Of a stretch of DNA of 64,000 nucleotides, positions 23,544-32,846 are shown one piece after another. A model generated the notes under the pieces. That model ran no database searches and had not been told where the DNA came from. It saw only the letters and a list, made by a program, of their open reading frames with translations. Position numbers and translations under genes: made by a program. The number at the start of each line of letters is the position of its first letter. Positions within the stretch are counted from its first letter, which is position 1. Where the stretch lies: assembly GCA_017539025.1 (NCBI GenBank), contig JAFYHT010000066.1, positions 1 through 64,000 of the forward strand. Direction: 5' to 3'. Source of the stretch: Erysipelotrichaceae bacterium (lineage in GTDB: Bacteria > Bacillota_I > Bacilli_A > Erysipelotrichales > Erysipelotrichaceae).

Positions 23544-24671
23544 GTGGCAAATAAGAGGAATAAAGCAACATCGATCTTCCTACCTTTATGTGTTTTTGCG
23601 ATCCTTTTCGCTGTCCTTTATCTTTCTTCGGGAAATGTTGAGGCAGAGAGTGCGACAGGTTCGCTTTTTCATATCCGCAATCTTCTCGATCTGCTTCCGG
23701 ACAGGGTAAGCACAAAGATCGTCCCTGATGAGTCGCTGCATCTTGAGATCAAGGCGGAGGATGAAGGAGAGACGATATTCTATTCCAAACAGGGTTATTA
23801 TCGCTATGGGCCTTCGATCATCGAATATGAAGATGGTTCCTATGATGCCTGGTTCTCTGCTCCGGGAAACAATTCCACCCAATGGGACTGGATCACCTAC
23901 AGGCATTCCGATGACGGAGAAAACTGGTCCAAGGAAAAGATCATACTCAAGCCTACGGAAGGATCAAGAGACCAGTGTTCAGTCTGCGATCCCGGTGTGA
24001 TTTATTTCAACGGTTATTATTACCTGGGCTATACTTCTACCGATGATTACGGAAGAAAAGGCTTCAATAATTCGATGTTTGTGGCCAGAAGTGAAAATCC
24101 GGATGGTCCTTATGAGAAATGGAACGGATCAGGCTGGGGAGGAAAGCCGCAACCGATCATCGAATATGATGGTGATCCCAAAGGCTGGGGCATTGGCGAA
24201 CCGAGCTTCGTCCTGATGGGGAATGAACTGTATATCTACTATACCTATTTTGATACCACTGGCGGCTATACATCTCTGGCCAGAGCTGAAGTGGGAGAAA
24301 ACTGGCCGGAAACGATCGAAGAAAAGGGAGTTGTCTTAGGAAGGACGACACAGGATTCCCTGGATGTTTTCTATGCGGACGACTACAAGGTGTTCATGGC
24401 ATTTTCTATTGAAAACAGGATGTCGGAATCTTCGGAAATGGCGATCTATGTTTCAACAAACGGTCAGGAATTTGAACATTGCGATTCAACGAAGAAATAT
24501 ATCGAAGACTATGCCCACAACATGGGGATCGCCAAGGGGCCTGATGGCCATCAAAGGGCCGATCGGCCGATCCTTGCGGGCTATGCCTATGGCAAGAGAT
24601 GGGGAAGGTGGAATGCGAAGTTCCAGCACATCAATATCTCAAATCAGATAAAATACAAGATCACTCAATGA
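23544..24671 (+). CDS. Membrane-anchored GH43/GH32-like beta-propeller protein
   Basis: 375 residues with an N-terminal anchor (about 12-28) and an exported five-bladed propeller: YYRYGPSIIEYEDGSYDAWFS, QCSVCDPGVIYFNGYYYLGYT, GIGEPSFVLMGNELYIYYT. The Asp in CDPGV and Glu in GEPS sit where GH43/GH32 glycosidases keep their nucleophile or acid. The family is common in Firmicutes without an assigned substrate; beta-fructosidase or arabinanase-type activity is possible. GTG start, no ribosome site. The last four bases overlap the EamA gene. Confidence 0.7.
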   Translation: MANKRNKATSIFLPLCVFAILFAVLYLSSGNVEAESATGSLFHIRNLLDLLPDRVSTKIVPDESLHLEIKAEDEGETIFYSKQGYYRYGPSIIEYEDGSYDAWFSAPGNNSTQWDWITYRHSDDGENWSKEKIILKPTEGSRDQCSVCDPGVIYFNGYYYLGYTSTDDYGRKGFNNSMFVARSENPDGPYEKWNGSGWGGKPQPIIEYDGDPKGWGIGEPSFVLMGNELYIYYTYFDTTGGYTSLARAEVGENWPETIEEKGVVLGRTTQDSLDVFYADDYKVFMAFSIENRMSESSEMAIYVSTNGQEFEHCDSTKKYIEDYAHNMGIAKGPDGHQRADRPILAGYAYGKRWGRWNAKFQHINISNQIKYKITQ

Positions 24672-25504
24672 AAAGAAAAGAAGAAAACAGAGGTTTATTA
24701 TATGTCTTACTTGGTGCGATCGCTTTCTCTTTAGGCGGTCTTTTTGTAAAGCTGATCCCGTGGGCTCCGATCTGTACCAATGCGGGAAGATGTATCTTTT
24801 CTTCGCTGATGATCTATTTCTATATCCGCTTCAGCGGTCATCAGATCAAGGTCAATAAGACAGTCATCACGGGAGCGGTTTTCGTTGCGGCGATGTTGGT
24901 GTGTTATGTGGCCTCGATGAAGATGACGACAGCTGCCAACGCGATCGTATTGGAGTATACTGCTCCGATCTTCATCATCATATTTGAAGCGCTGCTGTTT
25001 CACAAGAAGCCATCAAAGCTCGATCTGATCGTATGTGTCATCGTATTCATAGGGATACTGATCGTGGTCAATGATGGATCTAAGGGTGGATCGATGATCG
25101 GAAACATGGTTGCTTTACTGTCGGGTGTCTTCTATGCCTTTACGATCATGTTGAATGATTTTGAAGCAGGAGATTCGCTTTCTTCCGTTTTATTCGGACA
25201 TATGCTGACAGTACTGATCGGCCTTCCTTTCATATTCAAGGAAACGGATTTCAGTATGAATACATTACTGCTGGTAGCAGCACTTGGCATCTTCCAGGCT
25301 GGTGCCGGGTACACGCTTCTGACGGTTGGATTGAAGAAATGTTCTGCCTTGTCGGGGTCTCTTGTCGCCAGTATTGAACCGGTACTCAATCCGATCCTGG
25401 TGGCATTATTCTATGGCGAATATGTTGGAATGAAGGCGATCATCGGTGCGATCATCGTCATCGGAAGTATCGCTGTATACAACATCATCCGGATGAAACG
25501 ATAA
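24668..25504 (+). CDS. EamA-family (DMT) transporter
   Basis: 278 residues with about ten membrane helices in two EamA repeats: GAIAFSLGGLFVKLIPWAP and IVLEYTAPIFIIIFEAL in the first, LSGVFYAFTIMLNDFEAG and GSLVASIEPVLNPILVALFYGEY in the second. These transporters export metabolites or take up nucleotide sugars; the cargo is unknown. ATG 24668 overlaps the propeller stop by ATGA, indicating co-translation. Confidence 0.88.
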   Translation: MKRKEENRGLLYVLLGAIAFSLGGLFVKLIPWAPICTNAGRCIFSSLMIYFYIRFSGHQIKVNKTVITGAVFVAAMLVCYVASMKMTTAANAIVLEYTAPIFIIIFEALLFHKKPSKLDLIVCVIVFIGILIVVNDGSKGGSMIGNMVALLSGVFYAFTIMLNDFEAGDSLSSVLFGHMLTVLIGLPFIFKETDFSMNTLLLVAALGIFQAGAGYTLLTVGLKKCSALSGSLVASIEPVLNPILVALFYGEYVGMKAIIGAIIVIGSIAVYNIIRMKR

Positions 25505-25533
25505 AAAAGAGAAACTGCGAGTTTCTCTTTTTT
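25503..25533. terminator. Bidirectional intrinsic terminator
   Basis: AAAAAAGAGAAACT (25503-25516) pairs perfectly with AGTTTCTCTTTTTT (25520-25533) around GCG. It overlaps the end of the EamA gene and faces the PTS gene. Confidence 0.88.
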
Positions 25534-25543
25534 GGAATCATTG

Positions 25544-26833
25544 TTATTCGCTTTCTCTTGCGGCTTCTTCTTCGATGCACTGTTTTTCAAATGCTTTGAA
25601 GAATGGGTACCAGATCACGCAGTCCACTGCCAGCATGATGTAATCCCATATGAAGTTCTTCCAAGAAAGAGCTCCCAACAATCCGCCAAATCCCATCGGC
25701 AGTGAGACGCCCACGTAATTGAACGCCGGTGTCAGGAAACCGATCGAGTAAGCACCCCATGTCAGCAGGGAAAGAACGACTACACTCAGGATATATGGAA
25801 TGCCAAGGACCGGATTATACATGATCGGATAGCCGAATGTCATCGGTTCATTGATCCCAAACCAGCCCGGCAGGAAGGATATTCTGGATACTGCTTTGAT
25901 CTGTTCGGATTTTGAACGCATTCCGAAGATCGCCATCGGCAGGGTATTGCCGGTCCCGCCGCACATCTGAATACAGCCAAACAGAATGATCGGATAGAAT
26001 TTCAATGCTTCCAGACCAACCGTATAGTATGCGGTTGCGTTATCGGTGATCGCCTGGATCATCGGTGCCATCAGCACGGAGAATATGATCATGGAACCAT
26101 GGATGCCGAAGAGCCAAAGGATGCAGGCAAATACCATGATCGCAATGATTCCCGGAACGGAGTTGACGGCCTTAAGCGGAGCAGATAAGAGAGCCATGAA
26201 GCCGGATACCATATTCAGCTGGAATGAAGATAATACAAGGATGATCGTATTGATGCCTTCGACAACGACGATACTTAAGAAAAGCGGGATGATCGCATTG
26301 AATGATGCAGCTAATGAAGGCGGAACAGCATCAGGAAGCTTGATAGAAATATTCTTGTCCGTACAGAATTTTTCAATACGGCATACGATCCAGACAACTG
26401 CGAAGCAGGCAAACATGCCCTGAGCTCCAAGATATGTCATGTTGATGGATGCGACACCGTTGGCATCTGTCAGTACCAGACCACCGGCCACGATCATGAA
26501 TGTAATGACAGAGTTGATCGCTGAAACAAGAGGTGATCTCAGTTTCAGATGTCTGGCATAAGTATATGCGATCGTTGCGCCGATCCAGATCGAGATGATG
26601 TTAGAAGTATACTGATAAGGAAGGTATAAGAGCTGATACCAGACACTGTCCTGTGTCAGTATGCCAAAGGTCAGCAGAAGGGAACATAAGATGGAAAAGA
26701 TCGAACCAACCATCAGAGTAGCGATGTTGCCCATCATGCCTGCCTGCATGGAGCTGATGAATTTGTTCTGACCGAGTTTCTGTCCGAATTCGTTCATTTT
26801 CTTTAAGATCGGATTGTCAAAGATATTGTTCAT
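25544..26833 (-). CDS. celB: PTS EIIC, lactose/cellobiose family
   Basis: 429 residues, about ten membrane helices, matching CelB-type permeases: MNEFGQKLGQNKFISSMQAGMMGNIATLMVG at the start, FGIHGSMI in the middle, and GWFGINEPMTFGYPIMYNP, the NEP substrate-site motif of this family. It imports a beta-glucoside with phosphorylation, but EIIA and EIIB are not encoded nearby and must come from elsewhere. GGAG precedes the start. A TGTTCA-N5-TGAACA operator lies just upstream. Confidence 0.88.
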   Translation of the reverse strand: MNNIFDNPILKKMNEFGQKLGQNKFISSMQAGMMGNIATLMVGSIFSILCSLLLTFGILTQDSVWYQLLYLPYQYTSNIISIWIGATIAYTYARHLKLRSPLVSAINSVITFMIVAGGLVLTDANGVASINMTYLGAQGMFACFAVVWIVCRIEKFCTDKNISIKLPDAVPPSLAASFNAIIPLFLSIVVVEGINTIILVLSSFQLNMVSGFMALLSAPLKAVNSVPGIIAIMVFACILWLFGIHGSMIIFSVLMAPMIQAITDNATAYYTVGLEALKFYPIILFGCIQMCGGTGNTLPMAIFGMRSKSEQIKAVSRISFLPGWFGINEPMTFGYPIMYNPVLGIPYILSVVVLSLLTWGAYSIGFLTPAFNYVGVSLPMGFGGLLGALSWKNFIWDYIMLAVDCVIWYPFFKAFEKQCIEEEAARESE

Positions 26834-26888
26834 TTCGTTTCTCCTTTTTCTTTATGGTTTCATTGTATTTTTTATTTCAAAGGCCAAC

Positions 26889-26905
26889 TGTTCAAAAAAT
26901 GAACA
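26889..26905 (-). promoter_or_regulatory. RpiR-type operator upstream of EIIC
   Basis: TGTTCA-AAAAA-TGAACA, a perfect inverted repeat between GH1 and EIIC. The same 17-bp pattern occurs at 28465-28481, and only these two were noticed in the locus. The linked RpiR regulator is the likely ligand-controlled binder (inference). Confidence 0.6.
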
Positions 26906-26910
26906 TTTAA

Positions 26911-26933
26911 AAACATATGCTGATCGCATATGT

Positions 26934-26935
<2 letters not shown>
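26911..26935 (-). terminator. Terminator after the GH1 gene
   Basis: AAACATATGC (26911-26920) and GCATATGTTT (26926-26935) form a perfect 10-bp stem with a 5-base loop overlapping the GH1 stop. On the minus strand it is followed by a T run. EIIC is therefore probably expressed partly from its own promoter. Confidence 0.7.
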
Positions 26936-28427
<1,492 letters not shown>

Positions 28428-28464
28428 TCATAGTTTTATTTTATGAAATATAAATAAAAAGAAG

Positions 28465-28481
28465 TGTTCAATTTATGAACA
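28465..28481 (-). promoter_or_regulatory. RpiR-type operator upstream of GH1
   Basis: TGTTCA-ATTTA-TGAACA, extended to GTGTTCA/TGAACAC (28464-28482). It lies between the RpiR stop and the GH1 start and shares its arms with the site at 26889-26905. Confidence 0.6.
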
Positions 28482-28484
28482 CTT

Positions 28485-29204
28485 TCAGAAATCGGCGATC
28501 CTTTCAAGGACAGCCATGATGGAATATTTTCTCAATTTGTGATTCTCATATTTTCCGCAGGGGATCTGAAGATCGAATATTTCATTCGCTCTGTTTCCGA
28601 TCAGGATCTTATGGCACGGTGCGTTTCGCACATAGTTTTCAAAATAACTCAGGTATCCTCCTGTTATGCTGACAACGATGATCAGGTCATCAGGTTCAAA
28701 TCGGATGGAGGAGATCCTTGCAGGACTGTCGTAACAGATCGTCAGAAGTTTTCCTTTGTTCAGCATCTTGTTCTGAAAATAAAGACAAGGATACTGGCTG
28801 TCACCGCTTCCGAAAATATAAGTGTGTTTGCACTGAAGGATCATATCAGAAGCTTTTTTGAATGGGTATTTTTCCATATTCTTAATTTCGTTCAGGTTCT
28901 CTATGAGTCTTTCCTGAAGAGTAGCATCCGTTATGAAACTCTCATCTTCCGGGATCGTGATATCTGCACTTTCTTCATCGATCCTGGCAACTTCTCTTAA
29001 AGTAGAGTAGTTCAGATAACCGATGTTTTTGCAGAAGCGGTTCAGTGTAGAGATCGATACACCGCAATTGGCAGCCATCTTTTCCAGAGAGTCATTTAAA
29101 AGGCTGTGAGGATGGCTCAGCATGTATGCGGCGATATTGTAATTGGTGTCCTGACTGTACGATCCGTTGAGAACATGAAGGAGACTGTTGACGACTGTTT
29201 CCAT
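28485..29204 (-). CDS. MurR/RpiR-family transcriptional regulator
   Basis: 239 residues: an N-terminal helix-turn-helix (LNDSLEKMAANCGVSISTLNRFCKNIGYLNYSTLREVA) and a C-terminal SIS sugar-phosphate-binding domain (about 110-235; TYIFGSGDSQYPCLYFQNKM, IIVVSITGGYLSYFENYV). RpiR proteins sense sugar phosphates. Its position ahead of GH1 and EIIC points to control of that locus, probably through the two TGTTCA-N5-TGAACA sites. GGGAGA precedes ATG 29204. Confidence 0.88.
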   Translation of the reverse strand: METVVNSLLHVLNGSYSQDTNYNIAAYMLSHPHSLLNDSLEKMAANCGVSISTLNRFCKNIGYLNYSTLREVARIDEESADITIPEDESFITDATLQERLIENLNEIKNMEKYPFKKASDMILQCKHTYIFGSGDSQYPCLYFQNKMLNKGKLLTICYDSPARISSIRFEPDDLIIVVSITGGYLSYFENYVRNAPCHKILIGNRANEIFDLQIPCGKYENHKLRKYSIMAVLERIADF

Positions 29205-29314
29205 ACTTATATTCTCCCATGAAAAAAGTATTTTTCAGCAACGTTTGTATCTGACACGGTTATTTTGAAAGAAACAGCCGGTTGTGTACTTTTTCACAAA
29301 GTTGGAAAATCCGA

Positions 29315-29320
29315 TATAAT
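29315..29320 (+). promoter_or_regulatory. Promoter of the SDR/DUF1295 operon
   Basis: TATAAT with TTCACA (29293-29298) 16 bases upstream, followed by AAAGGGGG before ATG 29352. It is one of the few promoters here with a fair -35. Confidence 0.6.
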
Positions 29321-29351
29321 AATAGATGAAGTAATAAAGGGGGAATTTATT

Positions 29352-30215
29352 ATGAAAGTATTACTTGCGGGTGCTTTCGGTAATCTGGGTTTTGAGATCC
29401 TGAAGGCATTGACTGACAAAAAATACGAAGTCGTTGCAGCCGACTTGAAAGAAAAAGAAAACAACGGCTTGGAAGGAAAATATACCTTCAAGGCGATCGA
29501 CGCAACAGACCTCAATACATTGGCAGGGATCTGTGATGGTGTCGATACTGTTATCACGACTATGGGTCTGACAACTTCTTCAACAAAGTTCACTGCTTAT
29601 GATATCGACTATCAGGGCAACCTGAATCTTTACAACGAAGCGAAAAAGGCCGGCGTGAAGAAGTTCAATTACGTCTCAGTCATTTCCTGTGATGAACCGG
29701 GTGCTGAAAAAGTTCCGATGCTTCATGCCAAGTACATGTTGGAGCAGGAGATCAAAAAGGGTGATATGGAATATGTCATCTACAGACCTACAGGTTATTT
29801 CTATGATATCGCCAAGGTCTTCAAGCCTTATGTCGATAAGGGTGAGATGCAGTTGCTGAAAGGCTATCACGGTGTCAAGGCGAATGTCGTAGACTGCCCT
29901 GACTTTGCGGAATTTATCGTTGAACATATGGATGATACAAATGTCACTTACAACGTCGGCGGTAAAGAAACTTACAACTATGAAGAGATGGCAAAGATGT
30001 GCTTCCGCGCTGCTGGCAAGCCTGTCATCATCAAGGATTCTCCGATCTGGATGTTCTCGATCCTGGCAAATCTGCCGATGATCAAGAAACAGGGTAAGCA
30101 CGATATCATCCTGTTCTCTAAATGGACTTTGTCTCATGACCTGGTAGGTGATACCGAAGTTGGCGAGCATTCTTTCGCAGAATACATCAAAGAGTATTTC
30201 GGAGGTAAGGCTTAA
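29352..30215 (+). CDS. Atypical short-chain dehydrogenase (NmrA/epimerase-like)
   Basis: 287 residues from ATG 29352 (AAAGGGGG upstream); the earlier open frame overlaps the promoter. The N-terminus has the Rossmann motif GAFGNLGFEIL and an acidic end to beta-2 (AADLKEKEN). The usual YxxxK catalytic pair is not seen; the region reads MLHAKYMLEQEI, as in atypical SDRs of the NmrA type, which bind NAD(P) and may be redox sensors or reductases. The stop overlaps the DUF1295 start by one base. Confidence 0.78.
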   Translation: MKVLLAGAFGNLGFEILKALTDKKYEVVAADLKEKENNGLEGKYTFKAIDATDLNTLAGICDGVDTVITTMGLTTSSTKFTAYDIDYQGNLNLYNEAKKAGVKKFNYVSVISCDEPGAEKVPMLHAKYMLEQEIKKGDMEYVIYRPTGYFYDIAKVFKPYVDKGEMQLLKGYHGVKANVVDCPDFAEFIVEHMDDTNVTYNVGGKETYNYEEMAKMCFRAAGKPVIIKDSPIWMFSILANLPMIKKQGKHDIILFSKWTLSHDLVGDTEVGEHSFAEYIKEYFGGKA

Positions 30216-31042
30216 TGTTCAGACTTGATCCTTCCTATGTCGGAAAAGTATGGCCTGCATTCATGTGGGGTGTCACTCTTGTAGCGGCTCTTGGCTGCTG
30301 CATGGGCTTTAAGGAATTCGTCTGGTTCATGTCCGTAGGCTATGGCTTTGCGGTCATGTGCATCGGTGTCTTCCATCTGGTATTCGGATTATTGAATCAC
30401 ACACTGACTGCCGCAACCGGCGTCATGTCTGTCCTGTTCATCATCTATGGCTACAGACTTGGCGGTTATATCTTAAAAAGAGAATTGACCAACAAAGACT
30501 ACAAGAAGACTCTTGAGTCTACCGGTTCAGCCAAGGCAATGCCTATCCCTGTTTCTTTATTCATGTGGGCTTATTCCATGTGGATGTATACGGCACAGAC
30601 TTCCGCTCTGTCTTACAGGGTCATGAATCGTGCAAATGACAATTTATTCGCATGGATCGGTATTGTCATCATGGCTTTGGCGATCTATGGTGAGGCAACA
30701 GCCGACAAACAGAAATCCGCTGCCAAGAAGATCAATCCGAAGCGTTTCTGCGACACGGGTTTGTACAGATACTGCCGTTGCCCGAACTACTTCTCTGAGG
30801 TCATGTTCTGGGTAGGTGTCACTGTTACCGGTATCGGTGCCGTACAAGGCAAGCAGTGGATCATGGTCCTTGTGGCTCTTGTGCTGATCACTTATGTCAT
30901 GTACAACTCCGCTTCCCGTCTGGAACTCAGACACGAGAAGACTTACGGTCTGGATCCGGAATATCAGAAGTATTCCGATACAGTTCCTCTGCTGTTCCCG
31001 TTCAGCAAGCAGTATCATTCAATGAACGTATATAGAGATTAG
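30215..31042 (+). CDS. DUF1295 / steroid 5-alpha-reductase-like membrane protein
   Basis: 275 residues with six to seven membrane helices. The C-terminal signature GLYRYCRCPNYFSEVMFWVG and the later LELRHEKTYGLDPEYQKYSDTVPLLFPF match DUF1295, a branch of the steroid 5-alpha-reductase / isoprenylcysteine methyltransferase fold that binds NADPH or SAM near that site. Some gut-bacterial relatives reduce steroid or bile-acid double bonds. Whether this one does is unknown. Translationally coupled to the SDR gene. Confidence 0.82.
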   Translation: MFRLDPSYVGKVWPAFMWGVTLVAALGCCMGFKEFVWFMSVGYGFAVMCIGVFHLVFGLLNHTLTAATGVMSVLFIIYGYRLGGYILKRELTNKDYKKTLESTGSAKAMPIPVSLFMWAYSMWMYTAQTSALSYRVMNRANDNLFAWIGIVIMALAIYGEATADKQKSAAKKINPKRFCDTGLYRYCRCPNYFSEVMFWVGVTVTGIGAVQGKQWIMVLVALVLITYVMYNSASRLELRHEKTYGLDPEYQKYSDTVPLLFPFSKQYHSMNVYRD

Positions 31043-31044
31043 TT

Positions 31045-31635
31045 ATGAAAGAATTTTCTGTACCAATGGCATTGGTCGATTATATCCCTGTCGCATTTTT
31101 TGCGTTGGCATCATCGATCCTTGCCAAAGATCTGAAAGACAAGATGTCTAAAGTGGAATACGGCGCCTTTGCCGGTGGTGCCACTCTGGTATCGTTTGCC
31201 GGATTCTTCAAGGCGACGTATAAATTACTGTATGCCTTAGGCGTCGGTGATTTCCTTTGGATGTCCAATCAGTTCTTTTCCAACCAGTCATTGGGCTTCT
31301 TGATGGCAGGGATCGGTCTGACATTATACGCAGTCAAGCCGGGAAACAAAACATATGCTTTCCTGCCGACAATGGCTCTGGTAGGTTTCATGGTGATCGG
31401 TGCAGCCGGCATGGATGCTTCACTGGCCTACATTGCCAGCAAGGCAAAAAAGAAGAATGCGATGGTATCTTTCATCGTTTCCTTCTTCCTGACAATGATG
31501 ATGGGATATCTCTCATCAAGAGATTTCGATAAGGCATTCATGAACTGGGTCGCTCAGTTTGTGAATATCTTCGCTCAGGGTCTCTACTATGTCGGAGCGA
31601 ACATCCTTCATAAGGCGGGATTAAAAGATCTGTAA
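31045..31635 (+). CDS. Six-helix membrane protein of unknown function
   Basis: 196 residues beginning two bases after the DUF1295 stop. Hydrophobic segments lie at about 8-24, 42-60, 68-90, 98-118, 130-150 and 165-185. GAFAGGATLVSFAGFFKATYKLLYALG is the best-conserved-looking stretch. I do not recognise the family. Gene order and spacing place it in one transcript with the SDR and DUF1295 genes. Confidence 0.7.
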   Translation: MKEFSVPMALVDYIPVAFFALASSILAKDLKDKMSKVEYGAFAGGATLVSFAGFFKATYKLLYALGVGDFLWMSNQFFSNQSLGFLMAGIGLTLYAVKPGNKTYAFLPTMALVGFMVIGAAGMDASLAYIASKAKKKNAMVSFIVSFFLTMMMGYLSSRDFDKAFMNWVAQFVNIFAQGLYYVGANILHKAGLKDL

Positions 31636-31664
31636 GATCAGTCAAAACTCATTGAATAAAAGTG

Positions 31665-31690
31665 CAGGACCGGATATCCGGTCCTGTCTT
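31665..31690. terminator. Terminator after the SDR/DUF1295 operon
   Basis: CAGGACCGG-ATAT-CCGGTCCTG is a perfect hairpin (31665-31686) followed by TCTT. It lies between convergent genes. Confidence 0.78.
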
Positions 31691-31700
31691 ATGAATGAAA

Positions 31701-32843
31701 TCACAATTGTCTGAAGAGATCTTTTTCTGTAATACCGTTGTGTTTTGCCATGCGTTTCCATCCGCTGTTGGCGATCGCCAGATAAAGGAATCTGGGGAAT
31801 TCAGGTCCACAGAAGATATCTTTCATTTCTAAATCATTGTGGATCGCTTGAGATAGCTGATCCATTCCTTTTGCGATCTTCTTCAATGGCCACTTGCCAA
31901 ACCTTTGGGCATTCATGAAGCCTCCTACCAGTTCGCCGGCACCAATGCCAAGCCCTCCGGAATAATCGAAGTTCATGACATCACACCATTTCTTTGTGGC
32001 TTCAAAGAGATTGGTCAGCTGCCTGTCTTCGTATAATCCCATATTGGAAAGCAGATAGACGCGTTTTGATTCACCCTTATATTTCTTCTGCATCGTTTCC
32101 ATCAGTCTGATCAGTTGTGATGGCAGACCATCGACATATAAAGGCGTACATAAGACAAGATCGGATGCTTCTTCAAGGATATGTACCAGTTCTTCCATTT
32201 TATTGAGATACGCAGCCAGATCGATGATCTGGTTTTCTTTTTTCAATTGACTGCTTAACTGTCCGGCTAGCTTTGCGCTGTTGCCATCTTTGAAACGCAT
32301 GCTGGCATTGAGCAGGATGACTTTGTAATGAGGAAGTTCTGCTTTTGTGACAGAAGGCCTTTTTTCTTCTTCTGTTTCTTTGAAGATCACTTCTTTGATC
32401 AGGGTATGCATGTTCCTGCTTACAGCTTTGACATAGCTTCTGGCACTTTCTTTTTCTTTTTCGGAAAGATCATGTCCATAGAAGATGAAGGTATAAGGCT
32501 TTTCTTCTTCGTAACGTTTCTTGTGGTGGCTTTCGCCATCGAAGATATCAAAATGAGGAAGTACATACGAAAGAGAACGGTCAAAGACATTCTTGACGAA
32601 CGAGGAAACGCCACCGTAGGTATATCTTGATATGACGATGACCTCATCGGCGTGATGGATCAGGTATCCCATGTTTTCATATCCGTCATTCATGACACAT
32701 TTTCCGGGATCCTTGTTCCAGCAGCCGAAACATCCGACACAGGGTCTGATCTTCCCGTTGTCGGATATGATCTCGCAGTCTTCGTAGTTTTTTGCGATCT
32801 GTTCCCATCCTTTCGGATCCAGATCGTGTATGACAAGTCTCAT
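31701..32843 (-). CDS. Tandem flavodoxin-like NAD(P)H oxidoreductase
   Basis: 380 residues that read as two flavodoxin-like domains. The first (about 1-165) carries PCVGCFGCWNKDPGKCVMND and SRYTYGGVSSFVKNVFDRS. The second (about 170-300) carries VILLNASMRFKDGNSAKL and CTPLYVDGLPSQLIRLME. Single-domain relatives bind FMN and reduce quinones or other electron acceptors. The Cys-rich CVGCFGCW motif is typical of iron-sulfur flavoprotein-like members. The start lies four bases after the amidohydrolase stop, so the two are one operon. Confidence 0.75.
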   Translation of the reverse strand: MRLVIHDLDPKGWEQIAKNYEDCEIISDNGKIRPCVGCFGCWNKDPGKCVMNDGYENMGYLIHHADEVIVISRYTYGGVSSFVKNVFDRSLSYVLPHFDIFDGESHHKKRYEEEKPYTFIFYGHDLSEKEKESARSYVKAVSRNMHTLIKEVIFKETEEEKRPSVTKAELPHYKVILLNASMRFKDGNSAKLAGQLSSQLKKENQIIDLAAYLNKMEELVHILEEASDLVLCTPLYVDGLPSQLIRLMETMQKKYKGESKRVYLLSNMGLYEDRQLTNLFEATKKWCDVMNFDYSGGLGIGAGELVGGFMNAQRFGKWPLKKIAKGMDQLSQAIHNDLEMKDIFCGPEFPRFLYLAIANSGWKRMAKHNGITEKDLFRQL

Positions 32844-32846
32844 ATC

